DNA of 64,000 nt from Thioalkalivibrio sp. ALJ21 (GCF_000378605.1 NZ_KB905155.1:496001-560000); one strand, 5' to 3'; shown: positions 14,327 to 23,732, counted from the stretch's first letter. The notes: generated from the letters alone by a model not told the origin. Program-made: numbers and translations.

Positions 14327-15868
14327 ATGGCAACGGCGCTTCAGAATCAGACGGCGCGCAAGATCCTGCGCGGGCTCAAGTCGCACTATCCGGTGTTCTA
14401 CCTGCAAGGGTGGGACGAGGACCGCATGGAGCGGCTGCTGCGGGCGGTCGCGCGCTCGTACTACGGCGAGGACGGGCACCTGGAGGTGTGGTCCGCGGGT
14501 ACCGGGTTCGACAGCGATGCCCCCGACGCCCCGACGACCGATCCGCTGGAGGCGGTGGCACGCGTGGCGAAGGGGCGCACCGAAGGCCCGCGCATGGTGC
14601 TGCTGAAGGATCTGCCCACCGAGTTCGAGGGCAACCCGGCGCTGGTCCGCGGGGTGCGCGACCTGTACTACCGGCTGAAGAACAGCCGGGATGTGGTGTT
14701 TCTCAGTTGTCCGCTGCTGAAGCTGCCGGAGATCCTGAAGAAGGAGGTCTTCCTGATCGAGGTGGACCTGCCGTCGGAGGAGGAGGTGCTGGAGCAGCTG
14801 GAGGTCGCGAGCGGCGCGTCCGGGGTCCCGCGCGAGCAGTTGTTCCGCGTGGCGGCCGGGATGCGCGGACTGTCGCTGAACGAGGTCGGGCACCTGAGTG
14901 CGCGGCTGTTTGGCGGCAAGCCGATGGGCGAGGGCGAGATGCTGGCCGAGATCCAGGAGGAAAAGGGCCAGATCCTGCGCAAGGAGAGCTGCCTGCAGTT
15001 CTACCCGCCGCAGCGTTCGCTGGACGATATCGGCGGGCTGGAGAACCTGAAGGAGTGGGTGCGCACGCGCGCCGACCTCTTTACCGAGAAGGCCTGGCGC
15101 GACAACGTGCCGCTCCCGGCCGGTGTGCTGTTCATGGGGGTCAGCGGCTGCGGCAAGAGCATGGCGGCGAAGGCGATCGCGACCGCCTGGGGTCTGCCGC
15201 TGGTGCGCCTGGACATGAGCCTGGTGCTCTCCGGCAGCTTTGGCACGCCGGAGTATGCCTTTGCCCGGGCGACGCGGATTGCAGAGGAGATCGCGCCGAT
15301 GGTGCTGTGGGTGGACGAGCTGGAGAACGCCTTTGGCTTCGACAGCCAGGCATCGGGCAGCGCGGGTAACGTGAACATCTTTTCCAGCTTTCTGACCTGG
15401 CTGCAGGAGAAGTCGCCACGGGTGTTCGTGGCGGCGACCGCGAACCGCATCCATCAGCTCCCGGCCGAGCTGATGCGCAAGGGCCGGTTCGACCAGCTGT
15501 TTTTCCTGGACCTGCCACAGGCGGAGGAACGCAAGGAGATCCTGCGGATTCATGTCGAGCGCTACGGCGGCAATATCGAGGAGTTCAATCTGAACTACAT
15601 GGCCGCCAGCACCGAGGACTGGAGCGGGGCGGAGATCGAGCAGGCGGTGAAGTCGGCGCGCATCGATGCCTATCAGGAGGGGCGGGTGTTCAATCAGCGC
15701 GACGTGATCCGCAACGTGATCAACACCGTGCCGCTGTCGCGGACGATGGTGGAGCAGATCCGCGAGATCAAGAGTTGGGTGTTCCAGCGCGCGATCAATG
15801 CCTCCAGGACGGAGGCGTCGGGGAGCGTGGCCTCCAGTGCGCCGAAGGCGCCAGGGCAGGAGCATTGA
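14327..15868 (+). CDS. Ycf46-like AAA+ ATPase
   Basis: A 513-residue AAA+ ATPase of the type found in cyanobacteria and plastids (Ycf46) and some proteobacteria. The N-terminal 230 residues form a degenerate ATPase-like or adaptor domain. The AAA module follows: Walker A GVSGCGKS at about residue 270, Walker B VLWVDELEN at about 326, sensor-1 AATAN, and a likely arginine finger in MRKGRFDQLF. DIGGLENLKEW precedes the module, as in classical AAA proteins. The protein is cytosolic. Its job is unknown; a role in protein or complex remodelling is inferred from the fold. GGAGGGAGTGA provides a good ribosome site. No partner gene is adjacent in an operon. Confidence 0.85.
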   Translation: MATALQNQTARKILRGLKSHYPVFYLQGWDEDRMERLLRAVARSYYGEDGHLEVWSAGTGFDSDAPDAPTTDPLEAVARVAKGRTEGPRMVLLKDLPTEFEGNPALVRGVRDLYYRLKNSRDVVFLSCPLLKLPEILKKEVFLIEVDLPSEEEVLEQLEVASGASGVPREQLFRVAAGMRGLSLNEVGHLSARLFGGKPMGEGEMLAEIQEEKGQILRKESCLQFYPPQRSLDDIGGLENLKEWVRTRADLFTEKAWRDNVPLPAGVLFMGVSGCGKSMAAKAIATAWGLPLVRLDMSLVLSGSFGTPEYAFARATRIAEEIAPMVLWVDELENAFGFDSQASGSAGNVNIFSSFLTWLQEKSPRVFVAATANRIHQLPAELMRKGRFDQLFFLDLPQAEERKEILRIHVERYGGNIEEFNLNYMAASTEDWSGAEIEQAVKSARIDAYQEGRVFNQRDVIRNVINTVPLSRTMVEQIREIKSWVFQRAINASRTEASGSVASSAPKAPGQEH

Positions 15869-16065
15869 GTCAGGGGTATCGGTGATGTCCTGCTCGGGCG
15901 GTCACAGAGGATGGATGGGGTAGACCGCGCGGGGTCCGCGGTGGGGCCAGGATTCGAGGCGGACGGGCGTTCCACAGGGCCGGCCGGCACGTCATAAGCC
16001 CGGTCGACTGAGGCGGCACCGGCAACGGCGGCCGGTAGCGGTACTGTCATGCAAGGAGCCGAAGA

Positions 16066-17196
16066 ATGTTCAAGACCGTCCTAGTCCTGGGCCATGTCAG
16101 TGGCATCCGTATTCAGATCCACATCAGCTGGATCTTCATCCTCATTCTGCTGCTGGCGAGCATGAGCACCGGCTTCTATCACCAGTATCCGGAGTGGAGC
16201 CTGGCGATGGCGGTTGGCACCGCGGCGGTGACGGCCCTGCTGTTCTTTTCTTCCATCCTGGCCCATGAACTTGGCCACAGTATGGTGGCGCTGCGGCGTG
16301 GTGTGCCGGTGGAGTCCATCACCCTGTTCATCTTCGGGGGGCTGGCCCAGATGGGGCGAGACCCCGAGCGGGCAGAGGACGAGTTCTGGATAGCGATTGC
16401 CGGGCCGGCGGTGAGTGCGGCCCTGGCATTGCTCTTCTGGTGGCTCGCGTTGCTCACCGCGGATTGGTTCGAGCCGGTACCGGTGGCGCTGGGCTGGCTC
16501 GCGCTGATCAACCTGATCGTGGCCATTTTCAATCTGATCCCGGGTTTTCCGCTGGATGGCGGGCGGGTATTCCGGGCAGTGATCTGGAAGTTGACGGGCG
16601 ACCCGCGCAGGGCCATCGAGGCCGCCGTCCGTGGTGGGCGGATGGTGGCCTACCTCCTGTTCGGCTTCGCCTTCTGGAATGTCGTGGTGCTTGGCAATCT
16701 GATCGGGGGCCTGTGGGTGATGCTGATCGCCTGGTTCCTGCTGAACATGGCCGAGATGCAGGGGCGGATGTATGACATGCGCGAGCGGCTGGTGGGTGTT
16801 CGTGCGCGGGATCTGGCAAACCCCGATCCGCCATTCGTCGGCGCGAATGTATCGATCGAGGAATGGATTGACCGTTTTGTCCTGCCGGGTGGCCGCCGCT
16901 CCTTTCTGGTGGGCGATGCGGAGCGGGTTCAGGGACTGGTGACGCTCAGCGACAGCCGCAAGGTGCCGCGGGAGCGGTGGCCGAGCACCCGGATCGCGGC
17001 GATCATGACCCCCGTGGAGGCGCTGAGTCGGGTCGCGCCGGATACGAAGGCGGAGGAGATTCTGCAGATCATGAGCGAACACAACCTCAACCAGATCCCG
17101 GTGATGGATGAATCCGACCGAGCCATCGGCTGGATCGATCGCCAGCAGCTCCTGCGCACCATCGAGATCCATATGGAGCTCAAGCAATCGCGATGA
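16066..17196 (+). CDS. Site-2 protease family (M50) with CBS domains
   Basis: An intramembrane metalloprotease of 376 residues, resembling the archaeal/bacterial S2P with cytosolic CBS regulation. The zinc site is HELGH at residues 67-71, with the third ligand in GFPLDGGR (Asp near 164) after NLIPG. Six helices are predicted over residues 15-245. The C-terminal third (about 250-370) has two CBS motifs, which in this group are thought to sense nucleotides. Likely substrates are membrane-bound regulators. AAGGAG precedes the ATG at 16066. No obvious anti-sigma factor or site-1 protease is nearby. Confidence 0.92.
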   Translation: MFKTVLVLGHVSGIRIQIHISWIFILILLLASMSTGFYHQYPEWSLAMAVGTAAVTALLFFSSILAHELGHSMVALRRGVPVESITLFIFGGLAQMGRDPERAEDEFWIAIAGPAVSAALALLFWWLALLTADWFEPVPVALGWLALINLIVAIFNLIPGFPLDGGRVFRAVIWKLTGDPRRAIEAAVRGGRMVAYLLFGFAFWNVVVLGNLIGGLWVMLIAWFLLNMAEMQGRMYDMRERLVGVRARDLANPDPPFVGANVSIEEWIDRFVLPGGRRSFLVGDAERVQGLVTLSDSRKVPRERWPSTRIAAIMTPVEALSRVAPDTKAEEILQIMSEHNLNQIPVMDESDRAIGWIDRQQLLRTIEIHMELKQSR

Positions 17197-17317
17197 AACG
17201 GGATGCATGGGGGCCGGCACGCAAGCGGGCGATTCGACGCCTGTGGCGGCAGGCGCCTTCTGGATGTCGGGTCGGTGGTGGAAGGCCGACATGGAGAACG
17301 GGAGGCCAGGGACCAGG

Positions 17318-18202
17318 ATGAGCGAGGAGTTGGATCGTCGTGGCGTAATCGATGTGGACGGTGCGATTCTGCGCTATGCGTGCGAAGGGTCGGGTACGCC
17401 GGCACTGGTGATTGGTTCGTCGATCTACTATCCACGAACCTTCTCCCGTCGTCTCCGCGAGAGGATGAGGCTGGCTTTTGTCGATACCCGCCACTTCGCG
17501 GAGCCGACCGGTTCGGTCGCACCTGGGGATGTCTCGTTGAATACCTATCTGGCCGACATTGCGCAGGCCCAGACGCAGCTCGGGTTCGATCGTGTCGTGC
17601 TCATCGGGCATTCCCATCACGGGAACCTGGCTCTCGAGTACGCGAAGTGGCACCCGGAACGGGTATCCCATGTGGTGCTGATCGGCACGCCCCCAGTGGA
17701 TGCAGACGAAACGGTGAGGGCGGCAAAGGCGTACTGGAAGCGCAACGCCTCCGAGCCGCGGAAGCGACTGCTAAGAGAGCAGGTGGCCGCCTTCCGAGCG
17801 GAACAATCGGTCCGGCTGTTGCCGGCGCAGGCCTATATCGCCGAGTACGTCGCAGAAGGGCCGAAATACTGGTTCAACCCGCATTACGATGCATCACCTC
17901 TCTGGCAGGGCGTGCCGCTCGACATGGGTGTTATGGCGGTCTTTCGCGGTTTTTTCGCTGAGGGCTATGAATTGCAGTGGGATCCGGAGCAACTGACCGC
18001 CCCTGTTTTCTTGGCTATGGGGCGGCATGACTACGCGGTGCCGCCCACCCTGTGGGATGAGGATCGCCTGGCGCGAAACGGCCTTGCCTTTCGCCTGTTC
18101 GAGCGTAGTGGACATACTCCGCAACTGGAGGAGCCGGAAGAATTTGATCGGATGCTTCTCGAGTGGCTGGAGCTATCTGCCGGCAGTCAGCCCCTCTCGT
18201 GA
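17318..18202 (+). CDS. Alpha/beta hydrolase
   Basis: A 294-residue soluble alpha/beta hydrolase. The nucleophile elbow is GHSHHG (Ser flanked by His, as in proline iminopeptidase-like members), the acid is probably the Asp in MGRHDYAVPP, and the base is the His in ERSGHTPQLEEPEEF. A lid of helices lies between. No signal peptide is present. The start is uncertain: ATG 17318 gives the natural domain border; ATG 17291, with GGAAGG upstream, would add nine residues. It follows the M50 protease gene by about 120 bases in the same direction. Substrate unknown; aminopeptidase or esterase both fit. Confidence 0.85.
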   Translation: MSEELDRRGVIDVDGAILRYACEGSGTPALVIGSSIYYPRTFSRRLRERMRLAFVDTRHFAEPTGSVAPGDVSLNTYLADIAQAQTQLGFDRVVLIGHSHHGNLALEYAKWHPERVSHVVLIGTPPVDADETVRAAKAYWKRNASEPRKRLLREQVAAFRAEQSVRLLPAQAYIAEYVAEGPKYWFNPHYDASPLWQGVPLDMGVMAVFRGFFAEGYELQWDPEQLTAPVFLAMGRHDYAVPPTLWDEDRLARNGLAFRLFERSGHTPQLEEPEEFDRMLLEWLELSAGSQPLS

Positions 18203-18418
18203 TCGCCTGAAGTCTCGCGGAGATTTGCTAGATTCAGAGGCAGTTGCGAGCCGAAGCTGCTGGCTTGCGACGAAGACAGGAAATGGGGCCATGGCGTCGA
18301 AGAGTCTGCCGGTGGAGGAGTTCACAGCCCCTGACCCGATCACGGCGAACGGGATGCATTCACCTCGTAACGTCGAGTTTTCGCTCCGGTGCGGTCCGCG
18401 TGCTGGTGCGGGTAAGGA

Positions 18419-19702
18419 TCAACGAAGGCGCCGTACCTCGCTAATGTCGGTCAGGGCGATTGGCACCACTATGTAGCCGCTCCCGATGCGGCGGCGTACG
18501 CGGATATGCCCCTCATGGATTTCGAGCAGCTCGCCGTTGCGGGCGCGACCGTCCGCGAGGGTGATCTGCAGGTTGCGGCCAATGTGTTCGCCCAGTGTAT
18601 TCAACGCGATCACCGAGTCCCGCGCCGTTTGCGGGGGGCGGGCGGAATCGGATGGCAGGGCCGGTGTGGCGTTCCATCCCGTGTTCGGTTTCGCGGCGAG
18701 CCTCCCGGGGCGCGGTGTGACCTGGCGCAGGTCGATGCGACCAAAGGGTCGGCCGGCCACACTCAGGCTGGATTCGACCTGCCGTAGCCACTGTGTCGGG
18801 GAGCCGAGGCCGGCCCAGAGCAGGGCGGGGTTATCAATCGGACCGATGCGCACGGAGTAGCCCCGAGGTTCCTGGATGAAGTGACCATAGGCCTCGACCA
18901 TCAGCGGGCCCGGCTGCAGACCAAGCGGTTCCCAGGCTTCGACCCAGGCCGCCTGATGGTGCTTGAGGTAGTCCCGGTGCTCCATGTCCATCTCGGCCGC
19001 ACAGAGCTCCATCAGGGCGGGATAGTATCCGCGGTCTTCGTAATCCACGGTCATGGATTGCAGTGAAGTGGTCATCAGGGCGGGTGCGAGGTCACGGGCC
19101 CGATTCGAGGCGGCCTGGATGCTGAAATGCGCGGTGGATGTGCCCAGGCCCAGGGGACCCATGCCAAAGGTGCTATGCACGGTCAGACGGTTCTGGTCCT
19201 CCTCGAGACGGTAGCGAATGCTCATGTCCAGCGGGATGTCGCGATAGCCGAGGGCGGCCAGGAGGTCGTCCGCAGGGGCCGCCTGGTAAGCGCCGCAGCC
19301 GGCAGTGTCGAGCCACAGGGCCGGGATGCCGTCCTGTGCGCCGGTGGCGAGGCCGGGCGGCAGGGTCAGCCCGTTGACCGCAAAGCCCAGTTGCCGGGGC
19401 AGGCGCCGGGCATCCAGGGTGTGGCGCAGCCGGAGGAGCTGCCACAGGTTGCCGGTTTCCAGGGTGATGCGTTCGGCCCGTGTGCGGCCGATGGCCGTAT
19501 TGCGGGGTTCGAACAGGAGCCTGTCGACGTGGAGTTTACCGCCCAGCCCGATCTTCACCCCGCCATAGTGCAGCGTCCCGAGCGGCTCCATCATCTGCGC
19601 CATATCGTCGAGCTTTTGCTCGACCTGGCGAATCTCGTAGTGGTAATAGCCGATACCCGCGGCGACCACGGCAAGGCCGCCCACGATCCATTTCCCTGGC
19701 AT
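18419..19702 (-). CDS. Unknown membrane-anchored protein with Sm-like C-terminus
   Basis: A 427-residue protein of unknown function. A single N-terminal helix (residues 5-22) anchors it; the rest should be periplasmic, with repeated beta-rich segments (YGGVKIGLGGKLHVD, then RTRAERITLETG) reminiscent of bacterial AsmA-like or DUF945-like folds. The last 60 residues (NLQITLADGRARNGELLEIHEGHIRVRR) look like a small SH3/Sm-type barrel: two short strands with a G-x-L-x-x-I turn. Such a domain on a periplasmic protein would be unusual. AGGGGGAAG is a strong ribosome site before the ATG at 19702. No partner is obvious. Confidence 0.7.
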   Translation of the reverse strand: MPGKWIVGGLAVVAAGIGYYHYEIRQVEQKLDDMAQMMEPLGTLHYGGVKIGLGGKLHVDRLLFEPRNTAIGRTRAERITLETGNLWQLLRLRHTLDARRLPRQLGFAVNGLTLPPGLATGAQDGIPALWLDTAGCGAYQAAPADDLLAALGYRDIPLDMSIRYRLEEDQNRLTVHSTFGMGPLGLGTSTAHFSIQAASNRARDLAPALMTTSLQSMTVDYEDRGYYPALMELCAAEMDMEHRDYLKHHQAAWVEAWEPLGLQPGPLMVEAYGHFIQEPRGYSVRIGPIDNPALLWAGLGSPTQWLRQVESSLSVAGRPFGRIDLRQVTPRPGRLAAKPNTGWNATPALPSDSARPPQTARDSVIALNTLGEHIGRNLQITLADGRARNGELLEIHEGHIRVRRRIGSGYIVVPIALTDISEVRRLR

Positions 19703-19921
19703 GTCTTCCCCCTGCGGTTGCTCGTTCGGGCCCGTGACAGTCGGCCCGACAGCGGGACTGCCCTGTCCCGCGATAAGAAGATAGCCGCTGTTGGGACATT
19801 CCGCACCTGCGAGCAGGGCGCGCGGGCCTGTCGGTGTGCGCGAGCCAACGTGCTTCGGCCTTGGGCAGTGGCAGGAACGGGCGGTTTGACTCGCATGCGG
19901 GTCCGCGTCGATGGTGGCGTG

Positions 19922-20665
19922 ATGCGAGGTCCTGCGAACAGTCGAGAAGGAGTGGATGGGCTGGCGGAGCGATCGGCTGCGGGCGCATTGCGGCCGGGAT
20001 ATGGTCGCTCGGCTCGATCCCCCGCAGCCTTGCTCGCCGTGGGCGTCGTAATGACGCTGATCGTGACCGGTGGTTGCATGCCGTCCGGCGAGGAGGAGCG
20101 ATCCTCCGACGATGACGAGGCGTCGATGCTGGCGCCGCTCGACATGAGTGAGGAATCAATTCGCACAGTAGAGGGCACCACGCTGCTCCGCATCGATGAT
20201 CTGCCCGGCGACATTCAGGTGGACGAGCAGAACGCCTTCGGTGCGGCGACGCGATTCCGGGAGGCCAGGGCATCCCCGGACAATACCTGGGTAGCGGTGG
20301 TCACCAGCGGTGCCGCGCACAGCGCCGGCTGGCTGGTACAGGCGGACAGTGGCGAGGCGTTCCCGGCGGCGTTTCAGTACGGGGGCAGCGTCACGATCGG
20401 CCTCTGGAGCGACGATGGGCGCCACGTGGTCTTCGCGCAGGAAGGACCTGCAGGAAACCGTACGCTGACGGTCGTGGATCGCGAATCGCTGGGCGACTCG
20501 GTGGAAGCGAATGCGATCCCGGTGCGCGTCGATGACCACGGAGAGCTTGATCCGGAGGACCAACACTACGAGGCGCTGGGCTGGGAAGAGGGAAGTCTTC
20601 GGTTCCGTCTCGGCGACGAACCATGGGTGTTTGATCCGGCCACGGGGGCGGTGGAAGCGGAGTAG
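19922..20665 (+). CDS. Hypothetical lipoprotein with WD40/TolB-like strands
   Basis: About 247 residues. A hydrophobic segment followed by VTGGC is a lipobox, with an acidic Ser/Asp/Glu linker (GEEERSSDDDEAS) right behind the Cys, so an outer-membrane or periplasmic lipoprotein is likely. The body has repeated beta-strands (SPDNTWVAVVTSG, and IGLWSDDGRHVVFAQEG), similar to single blades of TolB-like propellers, but too few for a full propeller. The start is doubtful: the signal would be unusually long from ATG 19922, and the GTG at 19952 is also possible. It is convergent with the cytochrome gene, 37 bases apart. Confidence 0.55.
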   Translation: MRGPANSREGVDGLAERSAAGALRPGYGRSARSPAALLAVGVVMTLIVTGGCMPSGEEERSSDDDEASMLAPLDMSEESIRTVEGTTLLRIDDLPGDIQVDEQNAFGAATRFREARASPDNTWVAVVTSGAAHSAGWLVQADSGEAFPAAFQYGGSVTIGLWSDDGRHVVFAQEGPAGNRTLTVVDRESLGDSVEANAIPVRVDDHGELDPEDQHYEALGWEEGSLRFRLGDEPWVFDPATGAVEAE

Positions 20666-20701
20666 TGCCAGACTGAATGGGCAGGTCTCCGCGAGCCCTG
20701 G

Positions 20702-21376
20702 TTACTCGTCGCTGGCCGGCAGGGAGGCGTAGTAGGCCGCCAGGGCGGCCATTTCTTCTTCTTCCAGTTCGCTCACGATTCCCTGCATCAGACCGGCAAG
20801 TGACGTCTCGCGCGCACCGTGGGCATAGGCCTGGAGCTGTGCCATCAGATAGCGGGGCGGGTGGCCGGCCAGCGGCGGCAGGCTGGGGTTCCGTTCGCGT
20901 CCTTTTTCCCCATGGCAGGAGGCGCAGGACTGCACGTTGCGTTCCGGCAATCCTTCAAGGGCAATCTCGCGCCCTCGTTCCGCCAGATCGCCCGGTACGT
21001 CATGCGGGCCGCCCGCCGGTTCCATCTCCGCGTAGTGCCGGCTGATCGCTTCGATCTCTTCGTCGTCCAGGTGCTGGGCGATCTGTGCCATGGTGGCGTT
21101 CGGGCGCAGGCCTTCCCGGTAGGCCTCCATCTGTTCCACCAGGTACTGCTCCGGCAGCCCCGCCAGGCGCGGGAACGGGGGCTGCGACTGGCCCTGACCC
21201 TGTTCGCCATGACACTGCATACAGGCGGTTGCGCCGCGGTCGTTGCCTTCCTGCGCAATGCGTGCACCGGGGTTCTCCTCCGCGCTGGCACTGGCCGCCA
21301 GAAGACCAAACAAGGCCGAGGCGAGGGCGAGCCCGGCAGCCGGGCCGAGAGGCGGGTGGACACGTGTCATACGCAA
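20702..21376 (-). CDS. Cytochrome c4-like dihaem protein
   Basis: A 224-residue periplasmic cytochrome. A Sec signal occupies residues 1-33 (cleavage after ASA). Two c-type haem sites are seen: CMQCH at about residue 52 and CASCH at about 151, with methionines for the distal ligands probably in the NATMAQIA and AGLMQGI segments. Duplicate halves each begin with a G-x-x-x-x-x-x-C pattern, as in cytochrome c4, which passes electrons from the bc1 complex to terminal oxidases or serves as a periplasmic electron carrier. The beta-propeller gene at 21536 precedes it in the same direction by 160 bases and could be its partner. Start may be ATG 21370. Confidence 0.9.
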   Translation of the reverse strand: MRMTRVHPPLGPAAGLALASALFGLLAASASAEENPGARIAQEGNDRGATACMQCHGEQGQGQSQPPFPRLAGLPEQYLVEQMEAYREGLRPNATMAQIAQHLDDEEIEAISRHYAEMEPAGGPHDVPGDLAERGREIALEGLPERNVQSCASCHGEKGRERNPSLPPLAGHPPRYLMAQLQAYAHGARETSLAGLMQGIVSELEEEEMAALAAYYASLPASDE

Positions 21377-21535
21377 GCGAGGTCATCGGTGTAAGCGTGA
21401 TGAATGATCGTAGCCCGTACACGGCCTGATTGCTGCGACTGGTGCCACGGGTTGGTGGACGCGGGCGGATGCTGCGCAGGCAGGATAAGCCGTGGGGCAA
21501 GGAAGGCCCACCCTGCAGGGCCGCTCAGACATGGG

Positions 21536-22534
21536 TCAATCCAGCTGGATGCGACCAATGGTGCCCGTGTCGGCCCCGAACCAGATCGTGTTGCTGGGGC
21601 CGTGGTAGGTGATGTGCCGCACGATCCCGCCACCATCGGCCAGCTCCAGTGCCGGCAGGAAGGTCTCGGTACTGGGGTCGAAGGCGATCAGCCGGTTGGG
21701 CGAGTGGGCTGTTTCCGAGAACCAGACCCGGCCCTCGCCGTCGGTGGTGATGGCGTAGGGGGCACCGGCTGCTTCGCCCGGGGTCCGCCATTCCTCGATC
21801 TCGCCGCTTGCCGGGTTATAGGCACCGAGGTAGCCATCGGCGAAGTCGACATACCAGACGCGGCCGTCGTCGGTCACCGTCGGCCTGCGCGGGCGCGCGT
21901 CTTCGCGCGGCAGTTCGATCTCCTCGACGGCCTCGCCAACGCCCGCCACTGTGGCGAGCTTGTTGGTGCCGAACGAAGTGACCCACGGCTGTTCGTTGCC
22001 ATCCAGCATGAGTCCATACGGGCGGGAGCCGGGGGTGGGCACGTCGTGCAGCGTGATGTCCCCGCTGGTTACGTCGAGATATCCGATCTGGTTGCCGTGC
22101 TGGACCGTGAACCAGATGTTGCCGTCCTCGGTGAAATCCATGGTGTGTGGGTCGCGCCTCCCGTCACCTGGCAATTCGAAGCGTTCGATTTCGCCGGTTT
22201 CCGGGTCGATGCGCCCGATGTGGTCGGCGCGGTTTCCGGCATACCAAGCGCCGCTTTCGTTGGTGATGACCGTATGCGGACCCGCGCCGGATTCCAGGTC
22301 GAAGCGTTCGAATTCCCCGGTTTCGGGGTCTAGGGTCGCAACGTAGTGGCCTGTTTGCCCCACGAACCAGACTCGCCCATCGGGGCCCATCCAGGGGTCG
22401 CGCGGGCGCGTATTCGGCCAGGGGACTTCCCATTCCTGAATCGAGCCAATGGGCTCGGCATCGTCCGCCACTACCGTGGCACTGCCCATTGCCAGTGCCG
22501 GAACCGCCAGTGCTGTCGCTACGAATTTCAACAT
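21536..22534 (-). CDS. Periplasmic streptogramin-lyase-like beta-propeller
   Basis: A 332-residue exported propeller. Residues 1-23 are a Sec signal ending in VVA-DD. Repeated blades contain the Vgb-type pattern GRVWFV, then IGRIDPETGEIERFELP; at least six are visible, with DPHTMDFTEDGNIWFT and GAPYAITTDGEGRVWFSE near-perfect repeats. The enzymatic virginiamycin B lyase residues cannot be confirmed by eye; many relatives are not lyases. Location and the adjacent dihaem cytochrome suggest a redox-associated periplasmic role, which is inference. ATG 22534 is chosen for AGGAG eight bases upstream. Confidence 0.82.
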   Translation of the reverse strand: MLKFVATALAVPALAMGSATVVADDAEPIGSIQEWEVPWPNTRPRDPWMGPDGRVWFVGQTGHYVATLDPETGEFERFDLESGAGPHTVITNESGAWYAGNRADHIGRIDPETGEIERFELPGDGRRDPHTMDFTEDGNIWFTVQHGNQIGYLDVTSGDITLHDVPTPGSRPYGLMLDGNEQPWVTSFGTNKLATVAGVGEAVEEIELPREDARPRRPTVTDDGRVWYVDFADGYLGAYNPASGEIEEWRTPGEAAGAPYAITTDGEGRVWFSETAHSPNRLIAFDPSTETFLPALELADGGGIVRHITYHGPSNTIWFGADTGTIGRIQLD

Positions 22535-22739
22535 GTTTGCCACTCCTGAACGGGTCACTTGCCGAACGTTGGATATAGCACCTGGAGGAACAGTCGTTGC
22601 CAGGAGCGAAGGGCAGGTCGGCCACGGGAGGCAGACGCCACGAAGCCCGGTTACGCGGTAGACGGCCCGCGTGCAGGAATGGTTCACCGGGCGATTGCCC
22701 GCCCGGTCGCAATGGCCGGGACGGGCCGGGTGGTTGGGG

Positions 22740-23279
22740 TCAGGCGCGGTCGGCGCGAACGCCCGGGTGGGCGTGTCGGTGGTAATTCGCTCGATCCGGG
22801 ATCACGTTGCGGATGCCGCCACGGGGGTCTTCCACATCGCCTTCGTAGCGGGGCAGCAGAATCACGTGCAGGTGATCGATGCTGCGCCCGGCCATGCGGC
22901 CGTCGTTGTTGCCGACGGTGTAGGCATCGGGCCGATTGCCCAGAAAGGGGAGCTCCAGCACGCCTTCGATATGGTCTTTGGGGCGCTCGCTCAGGTCCTC
23001 GCGGACCAGCATGCTGCGGTACAGGCTGGCCAGGTCGGTCGACTCGATCACCTGGCGTACGCCATGGATGGCGTCGAAGTAGTCCGACTGTTCGGCCTCG
23101 TTCAGCTCGAACAGGGAGACCACGTGCCGCCGCGGGATGACGAGGGCATGCCCCGGGTTGACCGGGTTGGTGTCGAACAGGGCGACGAACGAGCGGTTCT
23201 CGTAGATGAGGGGATCGGCCAGTCCGGCCGCGACGCGGCAGAAGTAACAATCCTTGTTGGCTGCTGTGGCACTGGTCAT
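22740..23279 (-). CDS. HIT-family protein
   Basis: A 179-residue histidine-triad-fold nucleotide hydrolase or transferase. A zinc-like pair CYFC at the N-terminus begins the fold, followed by NPVNPGHALVIPRRHV, the typical HIT strand. The active-site region is SIDHLHVILLPRY; the classical H-x-H-x-H has Ile in the first position, keeping the middle nucleophile His and the third His. Such proteins cleave dinucleoside polyphosphates or AMP-conjugates. The C-terminal extension after the triad (about 35 residues) is longer than in small Hint proteins. Probably monocistronic. Confidence 0.88.
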   Translation of the reverse strand: MTSATAANKDCYFCRVAAGLADPLIYENRSFVALFDTNPVNPGHALVIPRRHVVSLFELNEAEQSDYFDAIHGVRQVIESTDLASLYRSMLVREDLSERPKDHIEGVLELPFLGNRPDAYTVGNNDGRMAGRSIDHLHVILLPRYEGDVEDPRGGIRNVIPDRANYHRHAHPGVRADRA

Positions 23280-23732
23280 CGAAACGCCTGGTTGATCAGT
23301 TTGTTTTGTAAGTCAACGATCTTACTGGATTTTCACTTGTTCGTTCTCCTGCGGCCGATGAAGTTCACCTGGCGGTATGCCCCGGTCGATGCTCTTTAAG
23401 GTGCCTTTCGCGCGCGGTTTGCATCCACCGCGCTTGACGCCCTGCAAGTCACCACGTAAGTTGCCCTAGCATTGTAAGGGGTTTTTGCGGTCCTTCTTTC
23501 GAGCCGATTCACGGCCAGGCCCACCATCCCCCAATACGTTTGTCGAGGCTGTACGCCCCGCGCCAGCGGAGGCCGCGCGCCTCGACCGTCGCGCGGATGC
23601 GCGGCGCCAGCACAAACCGGATGCCCGGATTCGCGCCGGGCGGCCGTGTCGTGTCGACAGCCTGCCTGTCGGCCGCCGCGGGTGCCCGACGTTCCGGATG
23701 CTTTGTGTCACGACGTATCGAAGGGGGAGTCC
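23280..23732. other. Intergenic region upstream of the pyrophosphatase gene
   Basis: About 450 bases between divergent genes. The AT-rich part around 23290-23345 probably holds the HIT-gene promoter. A possible promoter for the pyrophosphatase is at 23434-23462. A weak stem (CCCT/AGGG) with a TTTTT run follows at 23463-23486. The rest shows no protein-like frame. Confidence 0.4.
23434..23462 (+). promoter_or_regulatory. Possible sigma-70 promoter for hppA
   Basis: TTGACG (23434-23439) and TAAGTT (23457-23462) are separated by 17 bases. The -35 is close to consensus and the -10 is moderate. It would give an untranslated leader of roughly 260 bases. Confidence 0.35.

Noticed and set aside
13501-15869. 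Very long frames on both strands over the DUF389 and AAA+ genes
   Set aside because: Their peptides are Gly/Arg- or His/Gln-rich shadows; Walker motifs and membrane helices appear only in the frames reported.
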